A DNA stretch of 64,000 nucleotides from JAGTVG01 sp963820995 (GCA_963820995.1 CAWGCL010000004.1:124001-188000), one strand, 5' to 3'. Counted from the stretch's first letter, positions 39,362-49,955 are shown. Notes: a model not told the origin generated them from the sequence alone. Translations and numbers: made by a program.

Positions 39362-39889
39362 CTAAAAAATTGTCAATTGATTGTTGATCAGCCCTCCTTC
39401 TAATTGAAGCAAGCGCTTCTTTACATCAGAGCCTCCGGCATACCCTACCATACTGCCATCGCTTCCAATAATTCGGTGGCAAGGTATAATGATAGATATA
39501 GCATTGGCACCGTTCGCTGTGGCAACGGCCCTAATGGCCTTTATATCCCCAAGTTGTTTTGATAGAGCAGAATATGTCATGGTTTTTCCATAAGGAATTT
39601 TCAATAAAGCATTCCATACTTTTTTCTGGAATTTGGTGCCAATTATTAGCAATGGGATATCAAAACTTGATCGATCCTGGTTTAGATACTGGTTCAATTG
39701 CCTTTTGGTTTCTTCAATAATCCTTGATTTCTTTTCGACATAATCCGCTTTTAAAGCAGTTTGTGTTTTCTGATCAATCGTCTCCCGCATTTTACGAAAA
39801 CGCCAATCACATAAACATAGACTATTATCATATTCACCAAGGATAAGTTCCCCGAGAGGGGTTTTATGGTATTCTATCTTAATCTCCAT
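39362..39889 (-). CDS. ogt: Methylated-DNA-protein-cysteine methyltransferase
   Basis: This 175-residue protein has the Ogt/MGMT signature: IPCHRIIG with the acceptor C137, followed by GSDGSMVGYAGG and a helix-turn-helix region with TMTYSALSKQLG and ARAVATANGANAIS-like recognition sequence just before it. It repairs O6-alkylguanine by transferring the alkyl group irreversibly to the cysteine. The N-terminal ribonuclease-H-like domain (about 1-85) is present and there is no AdaA extension. It stands alone downstream of the GH2 gene region on the same strand. Confidence 0.95.
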   Translation of the reverse strand: MEIKIEYHKTPLGELILGEYDNSLCLCDWRFRKMRETIDQKTQTALKADYVEKKSRIIEETKRQLNQYLNQDRSSFDIPLLIIGTKFQKKVWNALLKIPYGKTMTYSALSKQLGDIKAIRAVATANGANAISIIIPCHRIIGSDGSMVGYAGGSDVKKRLLQLEGGLINNQLTIF

Positions 39890-39936
39890 TGCAATAATCG
39901 ATTATCTTCTGGATGAATAAATAGTGTTAAAGGTCT

Positions 39937-42912
39937 TTAAAATAATTTCAGAGATATATCATTTTCATATTCCTTTTTAATTTTGACATTTCGCTGGTAG
40001 TTCCCCCAACTCAGATCAACATAATCAATTACATTATTAATAAATAAGATGAGATTTCCATCATTTTTTGCTATACGGCAACTATGATGACCATTGCTCA
40101 GCACAGACATTATCTTACTTCTTTCTCTTATCAGTGTGTAATACAAAACACCTTCTTTAGTCGATTTTGCCCAGTATGTTAGCTTATCTCCGGGAGATTC
40201 ATGCTCAGTTCCCTCATAGTAAAAACTTTTTGTATCCAGATTCCATTTTTTCTTAGGGCTGGTTCTATAGTATTTAACATTATTCGTATATAAAGCGACA
40301 GTTCCCATACGTGTGGAAAGATGATCAGAGGGATAATATGACCAATATGCGTCCCTTTTCCAGGAAAGTGAATCAAAATCATCCTCTAGCTCAAAACGGA
40401 TTCCTATTTCGCGAATGAATTCATCTGGTATTTTTTTAATTTGATAATGAATATTCATTATGCCATCGGGCCTGATGTTGATATTGAATTCCACTGCAGA
40501 CAGGTTTTTGGTTTCTCCTGTTAGTTTAACATTCACAAAATCAGATTCAACTTTATAGGATAGCTTTTTTAGGTTCCAATTTTCTCCATAATCCATTATT
40601 TCGTGGTATGAATACATTACAGCCTTGCCTTTTGTCCGAAGGTTAATATAGGGTCCAGATAATGAAATAGTATCTGCGTCTTTGATTATTTTCTGGATCA
40701 ACCCGTTCTTTTTATCAATCAGGATCTTCGTATCAGTATTGCATATAATTATTAATTGATCCCTGGTTTCTTCAACATTTATATTCCCAACTATCGGTTT
40801 GTAATCAATAGTAGTTTTTGTTGATTTAAAATTCAGTTCATATTTATCGATCATTGTTTCATCAGGGCCTGTAAATTCCACTATTACCGGTACTCCGGGA
40901 TCCCATTTATCCATTTGAATTTTAAGAAGCCCTTTTGTATGCGGTTTTATTGAAGGGGATTTTATAATCCTTTCTTCATCCTTATAATAAAGTCTAATCG
41001 TCAATTCATCAATATTGGTATGATCAAACCGGTTATAGAGTGGAAGAGTCACCGGGGTTCCATCTATGTAATCTTCTACTTCAGTTTGAAGTAATTTGAC
41101 AGGGGAATATGCTTTTTTTGTATTCCAGAATTCCGGCTTCTTTCTTCTCCATGTATCCACAATTCCCCATTCTCCATAACCAACAGTATTTCCAGCGTAG
41201 GCAGCAGGAATCACATTCTTATCTATTTTACCCCACCATTCATTATAACCTGGTACGGAATCCGGTAACATGAAAGTTTCATTGATCATACCCCAGATGG
41301 CTCCGCCCAGTCCACCGTCAGCTTCAAAAGATTTTTTCCACATCATATCCAAGCTTCTCCCCCAGAAATCCCGGATATTGGGATCTTCTATGACTGTGTA
41401 ATTATTGTAACAGGCCACATGGGCCCATTCATCAAATATTACTGGCATTTTATTAAAGCCAAAATTTATCGTTTTAATTCCATATTGATTCAAGTTTCCA
41501 GAGGTATCCGGATAGTGCATACTCAGGATTTCATAGGAATCCATCCCTTCCGGTACTTTTCCCGGGTAGCTGAAAATCACAGGGCGTGTACGATCATTTT
41601 CTTTAACCCAGTCAAATGATTTTTTAAAATTAGAACCGAATTCATTTTCATTACCAATAGACCAGATTATAACCGAAGGATGATTTCTATGATTATCTAC
41701 CATTTCAGCCAATTGCATTAAATATCGATCTGAAAAATCAGGATCATTTTCTGAGTCCCCTGGCCTGTATTCTTCAGTACGATGTGAACCGACGAAGCAG
41801 ACAGCAGTCTCATCTTCCACATATAATCCGTATTTATCACACAGGCTTAAAAAATTTTCAGACGGCGGATAATGCGATGTCCGAATGAAATTCATATTGG
41901 CTTCTTTGGCCAATAAAACATCCATTAAATCATATTCAGGTGTTGAAAGCCTGCCTAACAATGGATGAATATCATGGCGACAGGCTCCCCGGAGTTTAAC
42001 CACATTGCCGTTTACCAGAAGCTTATTTCCCTGGATTGAAACCTCACGAAATCCTATTTGCATATTCTTATGCCAAATTATTTCTTTATTGACTTCAAGG
42101 GAAAGTTTGAGGTTATACAAATTTGGATGTTCTGCATCCCATTTAAGTGGATTTTGAACGTGGTTGGAAATGGAGAAATCTTTTGCATCACTTAGCTTCA
42201 GAATAGTATTTTTAAGACTGACAGCTTTATTATTCTGGTCAAATAACTCAAAGGAAATCTCAGTGTTTTCTGATGGAAGGTTACTGATTAAACCTGAAAC
42301 CGTAAGATTTGCATGTTGAAAATTACTATCCAAATCAGTAGTTATAGAAATTCTTTCCGGATAATAATTAGGTAGTGCAAGCAATTTTACATTTCGCAGA
42401 ATACCGCCAATCTGATGTTTGGCATAACCACTGGCATAAGATATTTCATCAGCCCTGTCGGTAACCTCAACTATTAGAGTAGTATTCGCTCCCGGACTTA
42501 TAGCTTTGGATATATCACAATCCCATGCTGTAAACCCGCCATGATGATCTCGAATAAAAATTCCATTCACCCAAACCCTGGCATAACTATATACCCCCTC
42601 AAAACGTAGTTTTATGATCTTATCTTCGAAATCCCGGGGAACGATAAATGATTTTTTATAAGCAAATGGTTTATCATGTTTAATGGGGTATCCCTGCATC
42701 ATAACCTCCCCGGGAACCTGGATATTATTCCATAGAAAATTCTCTTGATCTATTTCCCAGAACCTTCCAGAAGGCTCTAGACATATCTGCCAGGTCCCAT
42801 TTAGGTCCAATATAGGATTTGATACGTCTTTTACATAAATATGCTCCGATATTTGTGCTTCTATATTAAAAAAAACAAGCAATAATGAAAGAATAATAAG
42901 AAATCTAGACAT
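39937..42912 (-). CDS. Secreted glycoside hydrolase family 2 enzyme
   Basis: The start is set at ATG 42912, which gives a clear signal peptide (MSRFLIILSLLLVFFNIEAQ). A longer frame from 42981 would overlap the DinB gene. The protein of about 991 residues has the GH2 order: a sugar-binding jelly roll (GTWQICLEP, VPGEVMMQGYPI), an immunoglobulin-like domain, and a TIM barrel with the acid/base glutamate in SIGNENEFG (about residue 420) and the nucleophile in IFDEWAHVA (about 495). C-terminal beta domains follow. The family includes beta-galactosidases, beta-glucuronidases and beta-mannosidases; specificity cannot be assigned. It probably acts in the periplasm on oligosaccharides from plant or algal polymers. 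No SusC/SusD pair is in the window. Confidence 0.9.
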   Translation of the reverse strand: MSRFLIILSLLLVFFNIEAQISEHIYVKDVSNPILDLNGTWQICLEPSGRFWEIDQENFLWNNIQVPGEVMMQGYPIKHDKPFAYKKSFIVPRDFEDKIIKLRFEGVYSYARVWVNGIFIRDHHGGFTAWDCDISKAISPGANTTLIVEVTDRADEISYASGYAKHQIGGILRNVKLLALPNYYPERISITTDLDSNFQHANLTVSGLISNLPSENTEISFELFDQNNKAVSLKNTILKLSDAKDFSISNHVQNPLKWDAEHPNLYNLKLSLEVNKEIIWHKNMQIGFREVSIQGNKLLVNGNVVKLRGACRHDIHPLLGRLSTPEYDLMDVLLAKEANMNFIRTSHYPPSENFLSLCDKYGLYVEDETAVCFVGSHRTEEYRPGDSENDPDFSDRYLMQLAEMVDNHRNHPSVIIWSIGNENEFGSNFKKSFDWVKENDRTRPVIFSYPGKVPEGMDSYEILSMHYPDTSGNLNQYGIKTINFGFNKMPVIFDEWAHVACYNNYTVIEDPNIRDFWGRSLDMMWKKSFEADGGLGGAIWGMINETFMLPDSVPGYNEWWGKIDKNVIPAAYAGNTVGYGEWGIVDTWRRKKPEFWNTKKAYSPVKLLQTEVEDYIDGTPVTLPLYNRFDHTNIDELTIRLYYKDEERIIKSPSIKPHTKGLLKIQMDKWDPGVPVIVEFTGPDETMIDKYELNFKSTKTTIDYKPIVGNINVEETRDQLIIICNTDTKILIDKKNGLIQKIIKDADTISLSGPYINLRTKGKAVMYSYHEIMDYGENWNLKKLSYKVESDFVNVKLTGETKNLSAVEFNINIRPDGIMNIHYQIKKIPDEFIREIGIRFELEDDFDSLSWKRDAYWSYYPSDHLSTRMGTVALYTNNVKYYRTSPKKKWNLDTKSFYYEGTEHESPGDKLTYWAKSTKEGVLYYTLIRERSKIMSVLSNGHHSCRIAKNDGNLILFINNVIDYVDLSWGNYQRNVKIKKEYENDISLKLF

Positions 42913-42947
42913 TACCAAGGGATTAAAAAATGGCAAGAAAATTTTAT

Positions 42948-43448
42948 TTAGTCCTGAGCTTCCATCCCGTATTGGGTCCATTCTTCCTTGGATGGCCCGT
43001 AAATGCCAGGGACTTTTATGTTCTGGAGACGCATCAGGATGGTCATCTGTGCTCTGTGATGGATCTGATGCTTTATTAAAATGGATAGTATTTTTCGTCC
43101 TTGCCAGGTCTGTTCGTAAATTTTCAATTCCTTTGCAAGATCTTCATCTGTCCATTTCTGTTCGAGCATCTCGTAAAGCTTCGAACTATGTTTTTTATAT
43201 AGATCAATTATATTAGAAAAAGAGGCAGGAATATCCATTCCTTCGAGGGGGTCATCTTCTATAATACCGCAACTTTTTGGCATTTCCGTTACAGTTTGAG
43301 TGATATGCCAGGCCATTCGTTCAAGTGACCGTATGTTTTCATTATCCTTTACAGATTTAACAGAGTCAGGGATATTTGAAAAAACTTTTATTGTGGCTTC
43401 AGATTCTTCTTTCCAATCTTCAAGGAAGTCTTTTATTTTTTGATACAT
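42948..43448 (-). CDS. DinB-family protein
   Basis: This 166-residue four-helix protein matches the DinB/YfiT-like superfamily. Metal-binding histidines are expected in MAWHITQTV and HQIHHRAQM (third helix), and both are present. The C-terminal PGIYGPSKEEW is the usual family closing motif. Members bind a divalent metal and act as thiol-dependent transferases or have unknown roles. No signal peptide is present. The gene precedes the GH2 gene by 35 bp on the same strand, and a perfect 9-bp palindrome lies 62 bp upstream. Confidence 0.88.
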   Translation of the reverse strand: MYQKIKDFLEDWKEESEATIKVFSNIPDSVKSVKDNENIRSLERMAWHITQTVTEMPKSCGIIEDDPLEGMDIPASFSNIIDLYKKHSSKLYEMLEQKWTDEDLAKELKIYEQTWQGRKILSILIKHQIHHRAQMTILMRLQNIKVPGIYGPSKEEWTQYGMEAQD

Positions 43449-43510
43449 GATTCTCAGGATATTGTTCCATATCCAATTTAATAATTTATTAAACCGGGAG
43501 GTAATAATTT

Positions 43511-43530
43511 AGTATTTGATTTCAAATACT
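43511..43530. promoter_or_regulatory. Perfect 20-bp palindrome upstream of the DinB gene
   Basis: AGTATTTGATTTCAAATACT has 9-bp perfect arms around a TT centre. The 2-base loop cannot form an RNA hairpin, so it fits a binding site for a dimeric regulator acting on the DinB/GH2 transcript. The binding protein is unknown. Confidence 0.4.
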
Positions 43531-43699
43531 TTCAACTTTTCAGGACGGAAAAAGAAAATTATAATCAATCTTAAATACCTGTTATTAGCATGATATCAAA
43601 AAAATTATAGCACCTAGACATAGGTTTTGGTTAACATTTAAGAGGATTGAGAAATGAGGTACAGAAAAAATAACCAAATTGTCGCTTTAATTTATCCGG

Positions 43700-45397
43700 T
43701 TATAGTTGTGATAATGCCATTAAGAACCATCCGGCATGTGGGATCCATTGTTCTGACCATCGCCATTGTTGGGCCGGGTCATTATTATGGGGCAGTGGCA
43801 TAAATGAAATATCAGATTCATTTTCAAATCCTGAAGTAATCCCATTACATATACCACCACGATAATTTACATTTAGTGGTTCAAGATATTCCGGATTATT
43901 ATATCCGACCCCGTCCAGCATACATGTATTATACGGATTCATCCCTAGAATCCAGTTGATTTGGTTGATTGCAAATTCTTTGGCCTTGTTTTTTTGTTCT
44001 TTTAAAAGATAAGGTTCAGCCATAAACATGGCGGTAGCAAGAGAAGCAATCCTGGCGTTTTCTCCTTGCCACCAATATCCTGTTTCATTGTTATGGGGGA
44101 AAAAGAATGTTGGTATCGGCCCAGGCTCATTGAATGGTTTTACATATTGTCTTGGATATCCAAACGGATTAAAAACCTCATTTGTGATGATAAGTTCAAA
44201 ATCGATGGCTGTTTGTATGCTTAGTTTGATTTCTTCCCGAACATGTTGATTATTTTCAATCTCCAGATATTTGCACAGGGCGATTAAAGGTAGGCCAGCG
44301 TCAGAGGCATGAAAAAATGGCCTGGTTCCTTCTTCATCAGCACGCCACCAACCAGAATAGTTTGAATCAGCGTACAGACGATTGATTAGCATTTGTGAGC
44401 GTGTTCTTGCATGATCAAGGTAAAACTCATCACTGGTCGATTTGTATAATTCCGTTGTGGCCAATAAGAAACAGTAATCATCTATGATATTTTCTAAGCC
44501 GTCATCCAGATATTTCTGATTGTTTTTTAGCAGATGATAGAATCCCTGAACAGCTTTTTCAATATATATTTCCTTTTTGTATTCTCCCTCATTACCGGAT
44601 CTTCCAGCTTTCGCCAGTGCTGCAATCGCCATCCCGCCACCCTGCCGGAAACCAGCCTGAAAATCATCTGATCGTATACCATTCTGTCCTTTATAAGCAC
44701 ATATTTCCCGCTTTTGAGGATCTTTACTCCAATTATCAAATACGGTCATATAAAAATAACCTGCCGGATCCTGCATCCTAACAAGAAAATCAGTTCCATA
44801 AACTGCTTCTTCGACTAATGACTCGCTGAAATTATTGGGCACAAATGATTTCCTTTTAAGTATCTCATAGGATTCCAACATGCTCCAGATGACTAATGGG
44901 GTTTGCTGGGGATTCAAATAATTGGCATAGCTTAAATGACTTAAATACTTGCTGACATCACCTGATGCATCATACCAGCCACCGTGTACATCGACATGAT
45001 CGTTTCTGTTTCCAAAAAATGATAAATGTGCGTCTTTTTCTTCGTATTTATTGTCAGGATGCTGGGATTTGAATCCTTCCAATATCAAAGGCAGGCATGA
45101 CGATTGAATGATATCCCTGTCAATTTTAAACCAATTGCTTTTTATTTGATCATGATCAATATCTACAATAATTTGATAGGATCCTTTTTCTTCAATATTT
45201 GAAAAATATCCATCATATGCATGGCCGGTATGCCATTCATCGATTTGTCCACCTTGTTCAAACTCCCCTCTATATATTATTTCATTTTCATTATAATCAA
45301 AAAAATGTTTGGGTATATATTCTGATGTAGTTTGAAAAACGACCTTTTTGACACCAGAGGAATTATATCCAAGATGATTGATGAGTATGTCAGACAT
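43700..45397 (-). CDS. Glycoside hydrolase family 9 enzyme with N-terminal Ig-like domain
   Basis: I start at ATG 45397 (about 565 residues). A longer frame from 45457 would begin inside the ppdK terminator hairpin. Residues 1-90 form the CelD-type Ig-like domain (ILINHLGYNSSGVKK), followed by the GH9 (alpha/alpha)6 barrel with the catalytic aspartate region GGWYDASGDVSKYLSHLSYA, NPYNTCMLDGVGYN and the glutamate region GFENESDISFM near the C-terminus. There is no signal peptide with this start, so it may be cytoplasmic, like the GH9 cellodextrinases and exo-glucosaminidases that act on imported oligosaccharides. It is next to GH2 on the same strand but separated by DinB. Confidence 0.88.
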   Translation of the reverse strand: MSDILINHLGYNSSGVKKVVFQTTSEYIPKHFFDYNENEIIYRGEFEQGGQIDEWHTGHAYDGYFSNIEEKGSYQIIVDIDHDQIKSNWFKIDRDIIQSSCLPLILEGFKSQHPDNKYEEKDAHLSFFGNRNDHVDVHGGWYDASGDVSKYLSHLSYANYLNPQQTPLVIWSMLESYEILKRKSFVPNNFSESLVEEAVYGTDFLVRMQDPAGYFYMTVFDNWSKDPQKREICAYKGQNGIRSDDFQAGFRQGGGMAIAALAKAGRSGNEGEYKKEIYIEKAVQGFYHLLKNNQKYLDDGLENIIDDYCFLLATTELYKSTSDEFYLDHARTRSQMLINRLYADSNYSGWWRADEEGTRPFFHASDAGLPLIALCKYLEIENNQHVREEIKLSIQTAIDFELIITNEVFNPFGYPRQYVKPFNEPGPIPTFFFPHNNETGYWWQGENARIASLATAMFMAEPYLLKEQKNKAKEFAINQINWILGMNPYNTCMLDGVGYNNPEYLEPLNVNYRGGICNGITSGFENESDISFMPLPHNNDPAQQWRWSEQWIPHAGWFLMALSQL

Positions 45398-45427
45398 CTT
45401 AAAAATATTACTAATCAATATAAAAAA

Positions 45428-45454
45428 AGCCTGCCGGGAATAAACCAGCAGGCT
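45428..45454 (-). terminator. Rho-independent terminator of ppdK
   Basis: On the minus strand AGCCTGC and GCAGGCT pair over 7 bp, with two more G-C pairs inside, followed directly by a run of seven T. It lies about 40 bp after the ppdK stop. It also argues against the longer GH9 start. Confidence 0.85.
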
Positions 45455-45492
45455 CAATTTATATTTAGCAATTGTAAATTACTATATTTCTA

Positions 45493-48179
45493 TTACATTT
45501 CCCTAACAGCAGCTTGTGCAGCAGCAAGTCTGGCAATCGGCACACGGAATGGTGAACAACTTACGTAGTTCATTCCAACCCTATGACAGAACTCAACTGA
45601 TCTTGGATCGCCACCATGCTCTCCACAAATACCGATCTTAAGATCTGGCTTAGTCTGACGTCCTTTTTGAACACCAATCTCAACCAATTGTCCAACACCT
45701 TCCTGATCAAGTGTCTGGAAAGGATCATCCGAAGAATTCCTTGTTGCATATACTCTGGTAAAAATATTCCGGCATCATCGCGACTGAATAACCAAATGCC
45801 ATCTGAGTAAGGTCATTTGTTCCAAATGAGAAGAATTCAGCTTCTTCAGCAACTTTATCAGCAGTCAAAGCTGCTCGAGGAATCTCAATCATTGTTCCGA
45901 CCATATAATCAACTTTGACACCCATTTCTTCCATGAACCTTTTCAGCAATACCTCTAACAACTGCTTTCTGATAGTAAGTTCAGCTTTTGTCCCAATAAG
46001 TGGAATCATGATTTCAGGATATACCTTGACACCTTCTTTTTTCAACTGACAAGCAGCTTCAATAATAGCCCTGGCCTGCATTTCTGTAATCTCAGGATAG
46101 GTAATACCAAAACGGCATCCTCGATGTCCAAGCATTGGGTTGAATTCATGAAGTGCATCAACCTTTGCTTTTACTTCTTCCAGTGAAATGCCCATTTCAT
46201 CAGCCATTTCCTGCTGATTTTCATCTTCATGAGGCAAGAATTCATGCAATGGAGGATCCAAGTGTTCTGACTGTAACAGGAAGATCATGCATGGCTTTGA
46301 AAATACCATAGAAATCTTCTCTCTGATATGGCAGTAATTTCTCTAAAGCTTTTCTTCTTCCAGCTTCATCATCTGCAAGGATCATTTCCCTAACAGCTTT
46401 GATTCTATCACCTTCAAAGAACATATGCTCTGTTCTGCAAAGTCCGATACCTTCAGCGCCAAAGTTACGAGCAACCTCTGCATCATGAGGAGTATCAGCG
46501 TTTGTACGTACGTTGATGATTTCTGAATTCATCAGCCCAACTCCATCAATGTTCCAAAGTTTCCTGACAGCTCAGGATCGATGGTAGGAACTTTACCTTC
46601 AATTACTTCACCGGTAGAACCATCAAGAGATATCCAGTCTCCTTCTTTATAACCTTACCACCTTTACTGTCATTGTCTTTTCTTTATAGTTAATATTCAA
46701 TGCACCGCAACCTGCAACACAACATGGTACCCATACCCCTTGCAACAACAGCAGCGTGAGATGTCATACCCCACGTGAGTTAAGAATACCTTTTGCAACA
46801 TGCATTCCACCAATATCTTCAGGTGATGTTTCAATTCTGACAAGAATAACATCCTCACCTTTTGCTACCCATTCTTCAGCATCATCAGCATGGAAAACAA
46901 TACGACCTGTTGCGGCACCTGGAGATGCAGGAAGCCTTTTGCTAACATTTTTGTTTCAGCATTTGGATCAAACATTGGGTGTAGAAGCTGATCAAGTGCT
47001 TCAGGAGCTACTCGTAATACAGCTGTTTTCTTATCGATAAGTCCTTCTTCTACCATATCAACAGCAATTCTTACAGCAGCTTCTGCTGTTCGCTTACCAT
47101 TTCGTGTCTGAAGCATCCATAGTCTTCCCTGCTGGATAGTAAATTCAATATCCTGCATATCTTTATAATGCTTCTCCAGTTTCTGATAGATAGCAACAAG
47201 ATCCTTATATGGCTCCGGCATTAAATCTTCCAAAGTTACCTGTGAATGCATCACTTTGTGTTGAGTCGTTTACAGGTTGTGGAGTTCTGATACCTGCAAC
47301 AACATCTTCACCTTGTGCATTTACAAGATATTCTCCATAAAATTGCTTGTTACCGGTTGCAGGGTCCCTTGTAAAAGCAACACCAGTCGCACAATCATCG
47401 CCCATATTACCATAAACCATGGTCTGAACATTAACAGCTGTTCCCCAGTTTGAAGGAATATTATTCAGTGCCCGGTACGTTTTTGCACGGTCATTCATCC
47501 AGCTTCCGAATACGGCACCAACAGCACCCCATAATTGCTCCATTGGATCTTCCGGGAAATCTCTTCCGGTTTCTCTTTTGATAGCTTGCTTGAATTCAGC
47601 AACGAGCTCTTTAAGATCTTCGGTTGTAAGATCTGTATCAAGTTCAACTCCCTTTGCTTTTTTCTTTTCTTCTATGATCACCTCGAAAGGATCTTCATCT
47701 TCCTTATTAACAGGTTTTAGATCCAGTACTACATCACCATACATTTGTACAAACCTCCTGTATGAATCCCAAGCGAATCGCGGCTTTCCTGAAAGTTCAG
47801 CAAGACCTTCAACGATCACATCGTTCAGACCCAGGTTAAGAACAGTATCCATCATGCCTGGCATAGAAGCCCTGGCACCTGAGCGTACAGATAACAATAA
47901 TGGATTTTTAGGATCACCAAAAGTCATCCCCATTTCTTTCTCTACCTTTTGAATGGTAGCAGCTACTTCCTCTTCCAGTCCGGCTGGATAGTTTCTGTTG
48001 TTTTCGTAGAACTCTGTACAAACTTCTGTTGTAATTGTAAAACCAGGAGGAACAGGAATGCCAATATTGCACATTTCAGCGAGGTTGGCGCCCTTACCTC
48101 CAAGTAAGTTTTTCATTTCTGCTTTACCATCTGATTTGTTGGCAGCAAAAAAGTAAACATATTTTTTACCTGATTTCAT
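45493..48179 (-). pseudogene. ppdK: Pyruvate phosphate dikinase, about ten frame breaks
   Basis: Pieces in all three minus frames join end to end into about 895 residues, the size of an intact PPDK (about 900). In order they are: nucleotide-binding domain (YFFAANKSDGKAEMKNLLGG; FTRDPATGNKQFYGEYLVNA), the phosphohistidine domain (GGMTSHAAVVARGMG, with CCVAGCGALNINYK) and the C-terminal PEP/pyruvate barrel (GLCRTEHMFFEGDRI, GHRGCRFGITYPEITEMQAR, ICGEHGGDPRSVEFCHRVG). Breaks lie near 47245, 46938, 46775, 46742, 46667, 46645, 46540, 46255, 45785 and 45730, several in short homopolymers. Each restores conserved sequence when one base is changed. PPDK interconverts pyruvate and phosphoenolpyruvate using ATP/PPi, a key step in anaerobic Bacteroidota. 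Sequence error is far more likely than a true pseudogene. Confidence 0.92.
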
Positions 48180-48271
48180 AAATAACTATTTTGATTAAAG
48201 AAAATCTATTGAATTCGAATTAAAATCTTATTAAGAAAAATCTGCAAAGAACCTTCCTAAAAATTGAACCA

Positions 48272-48279
48272 CAAAGATA
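48272..48279 (-). promoter_or_regulatory. Candidate ppdK -7 element
   Basis: The minus strand reads TATCTTTG, a perfect TAnnTTTG, about 93 bp before the ppdK ATG. A TTTG lies upstream, but at 13 bp instead of about 19 bp. Confidence 0.4.
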
Positions 48280-48416
48280 TACAATCGACATGCAAAAAAT
48301 ATGGGTAAATGTCATAAAATCACTAAATTATGAAGAATAATCCTGGCTTATGAATACCCATAGCTCATAATTATATTTACTGCTTACCTTTACCATATGC
48401 GGAAACAAAAAATAAT

Positions 48417-49161
48417 TTGATTAAGTATTTATATATTGCTTTTGTTTGGGGTTCATTATTGTGGGGTATAAATGATAAATCTGACGATAAGGAAACCTAT
48501 TCTGAGATTAAATCATGGTATAAAAACAATAAGGATAAACCAGTAACTTTTTATCCGTCCTACGTTAGTAAACCCTATGATGATGAATCAGTACTTCAGA
48601 TAATAATCATCCGGCATGGAGCCCCCGAGATCAACAAAAATGGATGGTTTAGCTATAAAGCAGCAAAAAATTATATAAAAGCTTATGACACTGTTGGCGT
48701 AAGCAGTATTAAAGAACCGCCTGTGATATTGGAACCTCATGAAGAGAGTTAAGATTTTCAGCAGTTCACTATTCAGGGCATATGATACTTCTCTTAAAAT
48801 ATTTCATGATGAGGATGCCATTTACATGGATTCAGCGTTTATCGAGTTTCAAAGAGAAATAATTCCTTTACCATTAATTTTACCTATTAAAGGCTGGACC
48901 GGAATATCAAGGTTTTTCTGGATGATAGGACTTCATTCATCAGCTGTTCCCAGTTTTCGGTCAGAAAAATCAAGAGCGAAATCTGATTCAGAATTATTAG
49001 ACAAAGCTGCCAGGGAAAATAAAAAGGTTATCCTGGTGGCCCATGGCTTATTGAATAAATATATTGTTCGGTATTTAAAAAAGAACGGATGGGATCATTC
49101 ATATGATGGCGGTAATGATTACCTGGCTGTCCAGGTAATGACCAAAATTGAGAGTAAATAA
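48417..49161 (+). CDS. Secreted histidine phosphatase family protein (frameshifted)
   Basis: Two frames (48417-48752 and 48739-49161) give about 247 residues. The likely TTG start at 48417 opens a hydrophobic signal (residues 3-18). The phosphoglycerate-mutase-like motif LQIIIIRHGAPEIN carries the catalytic RHG histidine. After the break near 48745 the frame continues VKIFSSSLFRAYDTSLKIF (the second catalytic arginine region) and ends with VILVAHGLLNKYIVRYL, which holds the second histidine. Removing one base restores the junction. It hydrolyses phosphate esters in the periplasm; the substrate is unknown. Confidence 0.78.
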
Positions 49162-49362
49162 CCCACAAATATCATTTCATCCTTTAAATTGGCCTGTTCA
49201 TCGAGATTTTTTGTCAGTTACAACATTCTGACCGAATTTTCCATCAGAATTTAAATTAAAAAAAATGTAACTGGTATAAATACTAATCTGTTGAAATCCC
49301 ATAATTTCCTTCAGAACTGCTATTTATAAATGTTTACATGAACACAATTAAATATTAGAAAG

Positions 49363-49944
49363 ATGAAAACGAAAAATGCATTATTCTTAATAGTAATTTT
49401 AATCACGGCACAGTCATGTACAATATTTTCTCTAAATCCTTTGTACAATGAAGAAGACCTGCTGGAAGAACCAATATTATTGGGTGTTTGGCAGGAAGAA
49501 GATGAGGGCAAAGAATACGTCTCATTTGAAAAATATGAAGATAGAAAATATATTTTTCGATATATGGAAAGAGATGGTCCTGAAGAAATTGATACAGTTT
49601 CATTTGAGGCAGGTTTGATAAAAATAGGAGACCATTATTTTATCGATTTATACCCCTATTATGAAAAGGAGTTTGCAGAGTCAGACTATTTATTTAGAGG
49701 TTTTATACCTACACATTCGGTTTTAAAGATAGACTGGAACAAAAATGATCTGGATTTATATATTTTCTCCTACGACCGCTTGCAGGAATTGTTTGAACAA
49801 AACAGGATACGGATCCGGCATGAAACCTTTGATGATTATATTGTAATAACCGCTTCTACTGATGAATTGCAGAAATTCATTGAAAAATATGCGGATGATG
49901 AAAAGGCCTTTGATGATTCCGGAAAATTTGTTAAAATTAGATAA
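49363..49944 (+). CDS. Uncharacterised lipoprotein upstream of a LytS/LytTR pair
   Basis: This 193-residue protein has a lipoprotein signal (LFLIVILITAQSC, lipid-attached cysteine at residue 19). The mature part starts TIFSLNPLYNEEDLL and continues with a beta-rich sequence (LLGVWQEEDEGKEYVSFEKYE), resembling small lipocalin-like Bacteroidota lipoproteins. I do not recognise a family. It precedes the sensor kinase gene by 11 bp, so the three genes form one unit, and it could be a signal-input partner of the kinase. Confidence 0.72.
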   Translation: MKTKNALFLIVILITAQSCTIFSLNPLYNEEDLLEEPILLGVWQEEDEGKEYVSFEKYEDRKYIFRYMERDGPEEIDTVSFEAGLIKIGDHYFIDLYPYYEKEFAESDYLFRGFIPTHSVLKIDWNKNDLDLYIFSYDRLQELFEQNRIRIRHETFDDYIVITASTDELQKFIEKYADDEKAFDDSGKFVKIR

Positions 49945-49955
49945 ATCATACATTA

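Noticed and set aside
42912..42981. Longer GH2 start at 42981
   Set aside because: It would overlap the DinB gene and put 23 non-signal residues before a perfect signal peptide.
49213..49249. Nested short inverted repeats after the histidine phosphatase gene
   Set aside because: Arms of only 5-6 bp and no clear T tract; could be chance in AT-rich DNA.
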